From Rhopalosiphum padi (Eukaryota; Arthropoda; Insecta; Hemiptera; Aphididae), in the NCBI RefSeq assembly GCF_020882245.1, contig NW_026869996.1, forward strand, positions 2,961,592 through 3,025,591: 64,000 nt of DNA, in the 5' to 3' direction. The notes beneath the pieces were generated by a model. It did no database searches, had not been told where the DNA came from, and saw only the letters and a list, made by a program, of their open reading frames with translations. Shown piece after piece: positions 53,313 through 64,000 of the stretch. Numbering within the stretch: position 1 is the stretch's first letter; each line of letters starts with the position of its first letter. Position numbers and translations under genes: made by a program.

Positions 53313-55869
53313 AACCAGAAATTTCCTTAAAATGTATTAAAATAACCATTAATTCATCGAAAAACCCCATAATAATTGATTTAAATCCATCAATTATATT
53401 AAATTTAACATTTTTCCTTAACAACCCCCCATAATAAATGATTAAAAACCAGAAATTTCCTTAAAATGTATTAAAAAACCATTAATTCATCAAAAAACCC
53501 CATAAAAACCGCTTTAAATCCATCAAATAAATTAAATTTAACATTTTTCCTTAACAAACCCCCATAATAAATTATTAAAAACCAGAAATTTCCTTAACAT
53601 GTATTAAAAAACCATTTATTCATCAAAAAACTCCATAAAAACCGCTTTAAATCCATCAAATAAATTGAATTTAACATTTTTCCTTAACAACCCCCAATAA
53701 TAAACGATTTAACACCATCAAATACATTATATTTAACATTTTTCCTTAAAAAACCCCCAAAATTAATGATTAAAAACCATTAATTTGCTAAAAATGTATT
53801 AAAAATACCATTAATTCATCAAAAAACCCCATAATAATTGATTTATATCCATCAAATAAATTAAATTTAACGTTTTTCCTTAACAACCCCCAATAAAAAA
53901 CTATTTAAAACCATCAAATACATTAAATTTAACATTTTTCCTTAACAAACCCCCATAATAAATGATTATAAACCAGAAATTTCCTTAAAATGTATTAAAA
54001 AAACCATTAATTCATCAAAAAACCCCATAATAATTGATTTAAATCCATCAATTATATTAAATTTAACATTTTTCCTTAACAACCCCCCATAATAAATGAT
54101 TAAAAACCAGAAATTTCCTTAAAATGTATTAAGAAAACCATTAATTCATCAAAAAACCCCATAATAATTGATTTAAATCCATCAAATAAATTAAATTTAA
54201 CATTTTTCCTTGTCAACCCCCCATAATAAATGATTATAAACCAGAAATTTCCTTAAAATGTATTTAAAAAACCCCATAATAATTGATTTAAATCCATCAA
54301 TTATATTAAATTTAACATTTTTCCTTAACAACCCCCCATAATAAATGATTATAAACCAGAAATTTCCTTAAAATGTATTAAAAAACCATTAATTCATCAA
54401 AAAACCCCATAAAAACCGCTTTAAATCCATCAAATAAATTAAATTTAACATTTTTTCTCAACAAACCCCCATAATAAATTATTAAAAACCAGAAATTTCC
54501 TTAACATGTATTAAAAAACCATTTATTCATCAAAAAACTCCATAAAAACCGCTTTAAATCCATCAAATAAATTAAATTTAACATTTTTCCTTAACAACCC
54601 CCCCTAATAAACGATTTAACACCATCAAATAAATTAAATTTAACATTTTTCCTTATCAACCCCCCATAATAAATGATTATAAACCAGAAATTTCCTTAAA
54701 ATGTATTAAGAAAACCATTAATTCATCAAAAAACCCCATAATTATTGATTAATATCCATCAAATAAATTAAATTTAACATTTTTCCTTAACAACCCCCAA
54801 TAATAACCGATTTAAAACCATCAAATAAATTAAATTTAACATTTTTCCTTGTCAACCCCCCATAATAAATGATTATAAACCAGAAATTTCCTTAAAATGT
54901 ATTTAAAAAACCCCATAATAATTGATTTAAATCCATCAATTATATTAAATTTAACATTTTTCCTTAACAACCCCCCATAAAAAATGATTAAAAACCAGAA
55001 ATTTCCTTAAAATGTATTAAAAAACCATTAATTCATCAAAAAACCCCATAAAAACCGCTTTAAATCCATCAAATAAATTAAATTTAACATTTTTCCTTAA
55101 CAAACCCCCATAATAAATTATTAAAAACCAGAAATTTCCTTAAAATGTATTAAAAAACCATTAATTCATCAAAAAACCCCCATAAAAACCGCTTTAAATT
55201 CATCAAATAAATTAAATTTAACGTTTTTCCTAAACAACCCCCCATAACAAATGATTAAAAACCAGAAATTTCCTTAAAATGTATTAAGAAAACCATTAAT
55301 TCATCAAAAAACCCCATAATAATTGATTTAGATCCATCAAATAAATTAAATTTAACATTTTTCCTTATCAACCCCCCATAATAAATGATTAAAAACCAGA
55401 AATTTCCTTAAAATGTATTAAAAAACCATTAATTCATCAAAAAACCCCATAACAATTGATTTAAATCCATCAAATAAATTAAATTTAACATTTTTCCTTA
55501 ACAACCCCCATAATAAATGATTAAAAACCATTAATTTGCTAAAAATGTATTAAAAATACCATTAATTCATCAAAAAACCCCATAATAATTGATTTATATC
55601 CATCAAATAAATTAAATTTAATGTTTTTCCTTAACAACCCCCAATAAAAAACTATTTAAAACCATCAAATACATTAAATTTAACATTTTTCCTTAACAAA
55701 CCCCCATAATAAATGATTATAAACCAGAAATTTCCTTAAAATGTATTAAAAAAACCATTAATTCATCAAAAAACCCCATAATAATTGATTTAAATCCATC
55801 AATTATATTAAATTTAACATTTTTCCTTAACAACCCCCCATAATAAATGATTAAAAACCAGAAATTTCC

Positions 55870-57585
55870 TTAAAATGTATTAAGAAAACCATTAATTCAT
55901 CAAAAAACCCCATAATAATTGATTTAAATCCATCAAATAAATTAAATTTAACATTTTTCCTTGTCAACCCCCCATAATAAATGATTATAAACCAGAAATT
56001 TCCTTAAAATGTATTTAAAAAACCCCATAATAATTGATTTAAATTCATCAATTATATTAAATTTAACATTTTTCCTTAACAACCCTCCATAATAAATGAT
56101 TAAAAACCAGAAATTTCCTTAAAATGTATTAAAAAAACCATTAATTCATCAAAAAACCCCATAAAAACCGCTTTAAATCCATCAAATAAATTAAATTTAA
56201 CGTTTTTCCTTAACAACCCCCAATAAAAAACTATTTAAAACCATCAAATACATTAAATTTAACATTTTTCCTTAACAAACCCCCATAATAAATGATTATA
56301 AACCAGAAATTTCCTTAAAATATATTAAAAAAACCATTAATTCATCAAAAAACCCCATAATAATTGATTTAAATCCATCAATTATATTAAATTTAACATT
56401 TTTCCTTAACAACCCCCCATAATAAATGATTAAAAACCAGAAATTTCCTTAAAATGTATTAAAAAACCATTAATTCATCAAAAAACCCCATAAAAACCGC
56501 TTTAAATCCATAAAATAAATTAAATTTAACATTTTTTCTCAACAAACCCCCATAATAAATTATTAAAAACCAGAAATTTCCTTAACATGTATTAAAAAAC
56601 CATTTATTCATCAAAAAACTCCATAAAAACCGCTTTAAATCCATCAAATAAATTAAATTTAACATTTTTCCTTAACAACCCCCCCTAATAAACGATTTAA
56701 CACCATCAAATAAATTAAATTTAACATTTTTCCTTATCAACCCCCCATAATAAATGATTAAAAACCAGAAATTTCCTTAAAATGTATTAAAAAACCATTA
56801 ATTCATCAAAAAACCCCATAATAATTGATTTAAATCCATCAAATAAATTAAATTTAACATTTTTCCTTGTCAACCCCCCATAATAAATGATTATAAACCA
56901 GAAATTTCCTTAAAATGTATTTAAAAAACCCCATAATAATTGATTTAAATTCATCAATTATATTAAATTTAACATTTTTCCTTAACAACCCTCCATAATA
57001 AATGATTAAAAACCAGAAATTTCCTTAAAATGTATTAAAAAAACCATTAATTCATCAAAAAACCCCATAAAAACCGCTTTAAATCCATCAAATAAATTAA
57101 ATTTAACGTTTTTCCTTAACAACCCCCAATAAAAAACTATTTAAAACCATCAAATACATTAAATTTAACATTTTTCCTTAACAAACCCCCATAATAAATG
57201 ATTATAAACCAGAAATTTCCTTAAAATATATTAAAAAAACCATTAATTCATCAAAAAACCCCATAATAATTGATTTAAATCCATCAATTATATTAAATTT
57301 AACATTTTTCCTTAACAACCCCCCATAATAAATGATTAAAAACCAGAAATTTCCTTAAAATGTATTAAAAAACCATTAATTCATCAAAAAACCCCATAAA
57401 AACCGCTTTAAATCCATAAAATAAATTAAATTTAACATTTTTTCTCAACAAACCCCCATAATAAATTATTAAAAACCAGAAATTTCCTTAACATGTATTA
57501 AAAAACCATTTATTCATCAAAAAACTCCATAAAAACCGCTTTAAATCCATCAAATAAATTAAATTTAACATTTTTCCTTAACAAC
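55870..57585 (-). repeat. ~906-bp offset duplication
   Basis: TTGTCAACCC is at 55961 and 56867, AAATTCATCA at 56041 and 56947, and TAAAATAAAT of the TATGG-type L2 at 56511 and 57417. All are exactly 906 bp apart with no net indel. The match runs about 55870-56679 against 56776-57585 and then breaks, with the second copy entering CCCTCCATAATAAATG. Confidence 0.92.
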
Positions 57586-58721
57586 CCTCCATAATAAATG
57601 ATTAAAAACCAGAAATTTCCTTAAAATGTATTAAAAAACCATTTATTCATCAAAAAACTCCATAAAAACCGCTTTAAATCCATCAAATAAATTAAATTTA
57701 ACATTTTTCCTTAACAACCCCCCCTAATAAACGATTTAACACCATCAAATAAATTAAATTTAACATTTTTCCTTATCAACCCCCCATAATAAATGATTAT
57801 AAACCAGAAATTTCCTTAAAATGTATTAAAAAACCATTAATTCATCAAAAAACCCCATAAAAACCGCTTTAAATCCATCAAATAAATTAAATTTAACATT
57901 TTTCCTTAACAAACCCCCATAATAAATTATTAAAAACCAGAAATTTCCTTAAAATGTATTAAAAAACCATTAATTCATCAAAAAACCCCATAAAAACCGC
58001 TTTAAATTCATCAAATAAATTAAATTTAACGTTTTTCCTTAACAACCCCCCATAACAAATGATTAAAAACCAGAAATTTCCTTAAAATGTATTAAGAAAA
58101 CCATTAATTCATCAAAAAAACCCCATAATAATTGATTTAGATCCATCAAATAAATTAAATTTAACATTTTTCCTTATCAACCCCCCATAATAAATGATTA
58201 AAAACCAGAAATTTCCTTAAAATGTATTAAAAAACCATTAATTCATCAAAAAACCCCATAACAATTGATTTAAATCCATCAAATAAATTAAATTTAACAT
58301 TTTTCCTTAACAACCCCCCATAATAAATGATTAAAAACCAGAAATTTCCTTAAAATGTATTAAAAAACCATTAATTCATCAAAAAACCCCATAAAAACCG
58401 CTTTAAATCCATAAAATAAATTAAATTTAACATTTTTTCTCAACAAACCCCCATAATAAATTATTAAAAACCAGAAATTTCCTTAACATGTATTAAAAAA
58501 CCATTTATTCATCAAAAAACTCCATAAAAACCGCTTTAAATCCATCAAATAAATTAAATTTAACATTTTTCCTTAACAACCCCCCCTAATAAACGATTTA
58601 ACACCATCAAATAAATTAAATTTAACATTTTTCCTTATCAACCCCCCATAATAAATGATTAAAAACCAGAAATTTCCTTAAAATGTATTAAAAAACCATT
58701 AATTCATCAAAAAACCCCATA

Positions 58722-59221
58722 NNNNNNNNNNNNNNNNNNNNNNNNNNNNNNNNNNNNNNNNNNNNNNNNNNNNNNNNNNNNNNNNNNNNNNNNNNNNNNN
58801 NNNNNNNNNNNNNNNNNNNNNNNNNNNNNNNNNNNNNNNNNNNNNNNNNNNNNNNNNNNNNNNNNNNNNNNNNNNNNNNNNNNNNNNNNNNNNNNNNNNN
58901 NNNNNNNNNNNNNNNNNNNNNNNNNNNNNNNNNNNNNNNNNNNNNNNNNNNNNNNNNNNNNNNNNNNNNNNNNNNNNNNNNNNNNNNNNNNNNNNNNNNN
59001 NNNNNNNNNNNNNNNNNNNNNNNNNNNNNNNNNNNNNNNNNNNNNNNNNNNNNNNNNNNNNNNNNNNNNNNNNNNNNNNNNNNNNNNNNNNNNNNNNNNN
59101 NNNNNNNNNNNNNNNNNNNNNNNNNNNNNNNNNNNNNNNNNNNNNNNNNNNNNNNNNNNNNNNNNNNNNNNNNNNNNNNNNNNNNNNNNNNNNNNNNNNN
59201 NNNNNNNNNNNNNNNNNNNNN
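58722..59221. other. Assembly gap, exactly 500 N
   Basis: This is a second run of exactly 500 N. Orientation is conserved across it, but the variant repertoire changes. The left side is rich in S2, S3 and L2 forms, while the right side has CATCATAAATG, AATAATAAACGATTTAAAAC and ATCCGTC variants. The gap therefore either hides a subfamily boundary or joins non-adjacent contigs. Confidence 0.99.
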
Positions 59222-62200
59222 TCAAACCCCCATCATAAATTCTTAAAAAACCAGAAATTTCCTTAAAATGTATTAAAAAAAACATAAATTCATCAAAAAA
59301 ACCCCATAATAATTGATTTAAATCCGTCAAATAAATTAAATTTAACATTTTTCCTTAACAACCCCAATAATAAACGATTTAAAACCATCAAATAAATTAA
59401 ATTTAACATTTTTCCTTAACAACCCCCCATAATAAATGATTAAAAACCAGAAATTTCCTTAAAATGTATTAAAAAAAACCATTAATTCATCAAAAAAACC
59501 CCATAATAATTGATTTAAATCCATCAAATAAATTAAATTTAACATTTTTCCTTAACAAACCCCCATAATAAATTCTTAAAAACCAGAAATTTCCTTAAAA
59601 TGTATTAAAAAAAACATAAATTCATCAAAAAACCCCATAATAATTGATTTAAATCCGTCAAATAAATTAAATTTAACATTTTTCCTTAACAACCCCAATA
59701 ATAAACGATTTAAAACCATCAAATAAATTAAATTTAACATTTTTCCTTAACAACCCCCAATAATAAACGATTTAAAACCATCAAATAAATTAAATTTATC
59801 ATTTTTCCTTAACAAACCCCCATCATAAATGTTTAAAAAACCAGAATTTTCTTTAATATGTATTAAAAAAAACCATTAATTCATCAAAAAAAACCCATAA
59901 TAATTGATTTAAATCCATCAAATAAATTAAATTTAACATTTTTCCTTAACAACCCCCAATAATAACCGATTTAAAACCATCAAATACATTAAATTTAACA
60001 TTTTTCCTTAACAAACCCCCATAATAAATGATTATAAACCAGAAATTTCCTTAAAATGTATTAAAAAAACCATTAATTCAACAAAAAAACCCCATAATAA
60101 TTGATTTAAATCCATCAATTATATTCAATTTAACATTTTTCCTTAACAACCCCCCCATAATAAATGATTAAAACCAGAAATTTCGTAAAAATGTATTAAA
60201 AATACCATTAATTCATCAAAAAACCCCATAAAAACCGCTTTAAATCCATCAAATAAATTAAATTTAACATTTTTCCTTAACAACCCCCAATAATAAAGAT
60301 TTAAAACCATTGAATACATTAAATTTAACATTTTTCCTTAACTACCCCCAATAATAACCGATATAAATCCATCAAATTAATTAAATTTAACATTTTTTCC
60401 TTAACAACCCCCAATAATAAACTATTTAAAACCATCAAATACATTAAATTTAACATTTTTCCTTAACAACCCCCCATAATAAATGATTAAAAACCAGAAA
60501 TTTCCTTAAAATGTATTAAAAAAAAACCATTAATTCATCAAAAAACCCCATAATAATTGATTTAAATCCGTCAAATAAATTAAATTTAACATTTTTCCTT
60601 AACAACCCCCAATAATAAACGATTTAAAACCATCAAATAAATTAAATTTAACATTTTTCCTTAACAACCCCCAATAATAAACGATTTAAAAACCATCAAA
60701 TAAATTAAATTTATCATTTTTCCTTAACAAAACCCCCATCATAAATGTTTAAAAAACCAGAATTTTCTTTAATATGTATTAAAAAAACCATTAATTCATC
60801 AAAAAAAACCCATAATAATTGATTTAAATCCATCAAATAAATTAAATTTAAGATTTTTCCTTAACAACCCCCAATAATAACCGATTTAAAACCATCAAAT
60901 ACATTAAATTTAACATTTTTCATTAACAACCCCCAATAATAAACGATTTAAAACCAGAAATTTCCTTAAAATGTATTAAAAAAACCATTAATTCATCAAA
61001 AAAACCCATAATAATTGATTTAAATCCATCAATTAAATTAAATTTAACATTTTTCCTTAACAACCCCCATAATAAATGATTAAAAACCAGAAATTTCATT
61101 AAAATGTATTAAAAAAAACCATTAATTCGTCAAAAAAACCCCATAATAATTGATTTAAATCCATCAAATAAATTAAATTTAACATTTTTCCTTAACAAAC
61201 CCCCTATAATAAATTATTAAAAACCAGAAATTTCCTTAAAATGTATTAAAAAAACCATTAATTCATCAAAAAAACCCATAATAATTGATTTAAATCTTTG
61301 AAATAAATTAAATTTAACATTTTACCTTAACAAACCCCCCATAATATATGATTAAAAACCAGAAATTTCCTTAAAATTTATTAAAAAAAACCATTAATTC
61401 ATCAAAAAACCACATAATAATTGATTTATATCCATCAAATAAATTAAATTTAACATTTTTCCTTAACAACCCCCAATAATAACCGATTTAAAACCATCAA
61501 ATACATTAAATTTAACATTTTTCCTTAACAACCCCCAATAATAAACGATTTAAAACCATCAAATACATTAAATTTAACATTTTTCCTTAACAAACCCCCA
61601 TAATAAATGATTAAAAACCAGAAATTTCCTTAAAATGTATTAAAAAAACCATTAATTCATCAAAAAACCCCATAATAATTGATTTAAATCCGTCAAATAA
61701 ATTAAATTTAACATTTTTCCTTAACAACCCCCAATAATAACCGATTTAAAACCATCAAAGACATTAAATTTAACATTTTTCCTTAACAAACCCCCATAAT
61801 AAATGATTATAAACCAGAAATTTCCTTAAAATGTATTAAAAAAAACCATTAATTCATCAAAAAACCCCATAATAATTGATTTAAATCCATCAATTATATT
61901 CAATTTAACATTTTTCCTTAACAACCCCCAATAATAAACGATTTAAAACCATCAAATAAATTAAATTTAACATTTTTCCTTAACAACCCCCAATAATAAA
62001 CGATTTAAAAACCATCAAATAAATTAAATTTATCATTTTTCCTTAACAAACCCCCATCATAAATGTTTAAAAACCAGAATTTTCTTTAATATGTATTAAA
62101 AAAAACCATTAATTCATCAAAAAAAAACCCATAATAATTGATTTAAATCCATCAATTAAATTAAATTAAACATTTTTCCTTAACAACCCCCCAATAATAA

Positions 62201-64000
62201 CCGATTTAAAAACCATCAAATACATTAAATTTAACATTTTTCCTTAACAACCCCCAATAATAAACGATTTAAAACCAGAAATTTCCTTAAAATGTATTAA
62301 AAAAAACCATTAATTCATCAAAAAAAACCCATAATAATTGATTTAAATCCATCAATTAAATTAAATTAAACATTTTTCCTTAACAACCCCCATAATAAAT
62401 GATTAAAAACCAGAAATTTCATTAAAATGTATTAAAAAAACCATTAATTCGTCAAAAAAACCCCATAATAATTGATTTAAAATCCATCAAATAAATTAAA
62501 TTTAACATTTTTCCTTAACAACCCCTAATAATAACCGATTTAAAACCATCAAATACATTAAATTTAACATTTTTCCTTAACAACCCCCAATAATAACCGA
62601 TTTAAAACCATCAAATACATTAAATTTAACATTTTTCCTTAACAACCCCCAATAATAAACGATTTAAAACCAGAAATTTCCTTAAAATGTATTAAAAAAA
62701 ACCATTAATTCATCAAAAAAAACCCATAATAATTGATTTAAATCCATCAATTAAATTAAATTTAACATTTTTCCTTAACAACCCCCCATAATAAATGATT
62801 AAAAACCAGAAATTTCCTTAAAATGTATTAAAAAAAACCATTAATTCGTCAAAAAAACCCCATAATAATTGATTTAAATCCATCAAATAAATTAAATTTA
62901 ACATTTTTCCTTAACAACCCCCCATAATAAATGATTAAAAACCAGAAATTTCCTTAAAATGTATTAAAAAAAACCATTAATTCATCAAAAAACCCCATAA
63001 TAATTGATTTAAATCCATCAAATAAATTAAATTTAACATTTTTCCTTAACAAACCCCCATAATAAATTCTTAAAAACCAGAAATTTCCTTAAAATGTATT
63101 AAAAAAAACATAAATTCATCAAAAAAACCCCATAATAATGATTTAAATCCGTCAAATAAATTAAATTTAACATTTTTCCTTAACAACCCCAATAATAAAC
63201 GATTTAAAACCATCAAATAAATTAAATTTAACATTTTTCCTTAACAACCCCCAATAATAAACGATTTAAAACCATCAAATAAATTAAATTTATCATTTTT
63301 CCTTAACAAACCCCCATCATAAATGTTTAAAAACCAGAATTTTCTTTAATATGTATTAAAAAAAACCATTAATTCATCAAAAAAACCCATAATAATTGAT
63401 TTAAATCCATCAAATAAATTAAATTTAACATTTTTCCTTAACAACCCCCCAATAATAACCGATTTAAAAACCATCAAATACATTAAATTTAACATTTTTC
63501 CTTAACAAACCCCCATAATAAATGATTATAAACCAGAAATTTCCTTAAAATGTATTAAAAAAACCATTAATTCAACAAAAAACCCCATAATAATTGATTT
63601 AAATCCATCAATTATATTCAATTTAACATTTTTCCTTAACAACCCCCCATAATAAATGATTAAAAACCAGAAATTTCGTAAAAATGTATTAAAAATACCA
63701 TTAATTCATCAAAAAACCCCATAAAAACCGCTTTAAAATCCATCAAATAAATTAAATTTAACATTTTTCCTTAACAACCCCCAATAATAAAGATTTAAAA
63801 CCATTGAATACATTAAATTTAACATTTTTCCTTAACTACCCCCAATAATAACCGATATAAATCCATCAAATTAATTAAATTTAACATTTTTCCTTAACAA
63901 CCCCCAATAATAAACTATTTAAAACCATCAAATACATTAAATTTAACATTTTTCCTTAACAACCCCCCATAATAAATGATTAAAAAACCAGAAATTTCCT
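59222..64000 (-). repeat. Distal satellite subfamily with ~3.49-kb HOR
   Basis: The monomers belong to the same family and orientation as the preceding array, but use a different set of variants. The period is anchored by three independent markers. TAATAAAGAT occurs at 60291 and 63785 (offset 3494). AATTCTTAAA occurs at 59571 and 63065 (offset 3494). CCAGAATTTTCTTTAATATG occurs at 59841 and 63334 (offset 3493), with further copies near 60757 and 62075. Repeats are also nested inside this period: AACATAAATTCATC occurs at 59281 and 59613. The start of the first copy is hidden by the gap and the second copy runs off the window. No gene is visible. Confidence 0.93.
62261..62290 (-). repeat. Hybrid monomer, S head joined to long-block CTGG
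   Basis: AATAATAAACGATTTAAAAC is followed directly by CAGAAATTTCC. In T/G orientation the long-block AAATTTCTGG is joined to an S head rather than to TTTTTAATCATTT. Other copies are near 50221, 60936 and 62650, all in the distal subfamily or its island at 50.2 kb. The junction lies in a shared GGTTTTAA stretch. Confidence 0.8.

Larger units (their letters stand above)
17599..58721 (-). repeat. Right satellite array, same family inverted
   Basis: This is the same monomer family as the left array, read on the minus strand. On + the monomers appear as CCATC anchors, runs of C and the tail TTTAACATTTTTCCTTAA. All head subtypes are recognisable as complements, for example AATAATAACCGATTT for S1, CCTAATAAACGATTTAACA for S2, AATAAAAAACTATTT for S3 and CATAAAAACCGCTTTAAA for L2. 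GC skew is reversed relative to 1-17098. The first 500 bp or so match the complement of about 780-1270 in monomer order, including the variant CTTATCAACC (the complement of the GATAAGG variant at 1081). No unique sequence, gene or transposon is seen anywhere in this 41-kb stretch. Confidence 0.97.

Noticed and set aside
58707..59348. Open frame of 213 codons across the second N gap
   Set aside because: Most residues are undefined and the rest is satellite sequence. It is not a gene.
60143..60331. Short open reading frame on minus (62 aa)
   Set aside because: It is again satellite monomers in a chance open frame, with the same peptide fragments as the others.
1..64000. CRISPR array suggested by regular direct repeats
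   Set aside because: The sequence between conserved tails is itself repeated and related. There are no unique spacers, leader or cas genes.
1..64000. CENP-B box
   Set aside because: The TTCG plus CGGG pattern of the mammalian box does not occur. CpG-containing sites are limited mainly to AACGTT, ATCGG, AAGCGG and ATCG contexts.
1..64000. Transposon or retroelement insertion
   Set aside because: I saw no terminal repeats with target-site duplications, no coding remnants and no unique non-satellite sequence in either strand.
1..64000. G-quadruplex-forming arrays
   Set aside because: G runs are separated by about 55-70 bases, far beyond normal quadruplex loop lengths, and no cluster of four close runs was seen.

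Overview
This window is a non-coding, AT-rich tandem-satellite landscape from a eukaryotic chromosome, most likely pericentromeric, centromeric or other heterochromatic DNA. I find no credible protein-coding gene, tRNA, rRNA, transposon, CRISPR array or promoter. The species cannot be identified from the sequence. A eukaryote is inferred because about 63 kb is purely repetitive DNA with no genes, and because two N gaps of exactly 500 bases show a scaffolded draft assembly.

Everything outside the gaps is built from two related monomers. The short monomer (S, 62 bp) has GATGG, then a variable head ending in a run of 5-7 G, then a conserved tail containing TTAAGGAAAAATG and the 10-bp palindrome TTAAATTTAA. 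The long monomer (L, 133-136 bp) is the S head, then a block of about 72 bp containing GATGAATTAATGG, TTAAGGAAATTTCTGG and a second head-like GGGGG run, then the S tail. It looks like a diverged S dimer. Head variants define subtypes. In the T/G-strand orientation these are S1 (TTTTAAATCGG), S2 (TGTTAAATCG, G7), S3 (TTTTAAATAG), L1 (ATATAAATC), L2 (ATTTAAAGCGG), L3 (ATTTAAATC after AATATAATT) and L4 (ATATTAATC with GAAG). These subtypes occur in a loose, recurring order, giving nested higher-order repeats (HORs).

Layout: 1-17098 carries the T/G-rich strand on +. 17099-17598 is a 500-N gap. 17599-58721 carries the same satellite in the opposite orientation, so + is A/C-rich. 58722-59221 is a second 500-N gap. 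59222-64000 keeps the reversed orientation but belongs to a distinct subfamily with its own HOR of about 3.49 kb. HOR periods read from shared diagnostic variants include about 331 bp, 1.18 kb, 1.39 kb and a 4.53-kb offset in the left arm, and about 319 bp, 0.9 kb, 1.5 kb, 1.98 kb, 2.42 kb, 4.25 kb and 8.1-8.2 kb in the right arm.

The most notable features are the orientation flip across the first gap (a real inversion or a scaffolding artefact), the nested HOR hierarchy, chimeric monomers marking recombination junctions, a deletion-bearing monomer spread to at least seven sites, and an island at about 50.2-51.0 kb that resembles the subfamily beyond the second gap. All comparisons were made by eye. 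Boundaries are approximate unless anchored to a named variant.
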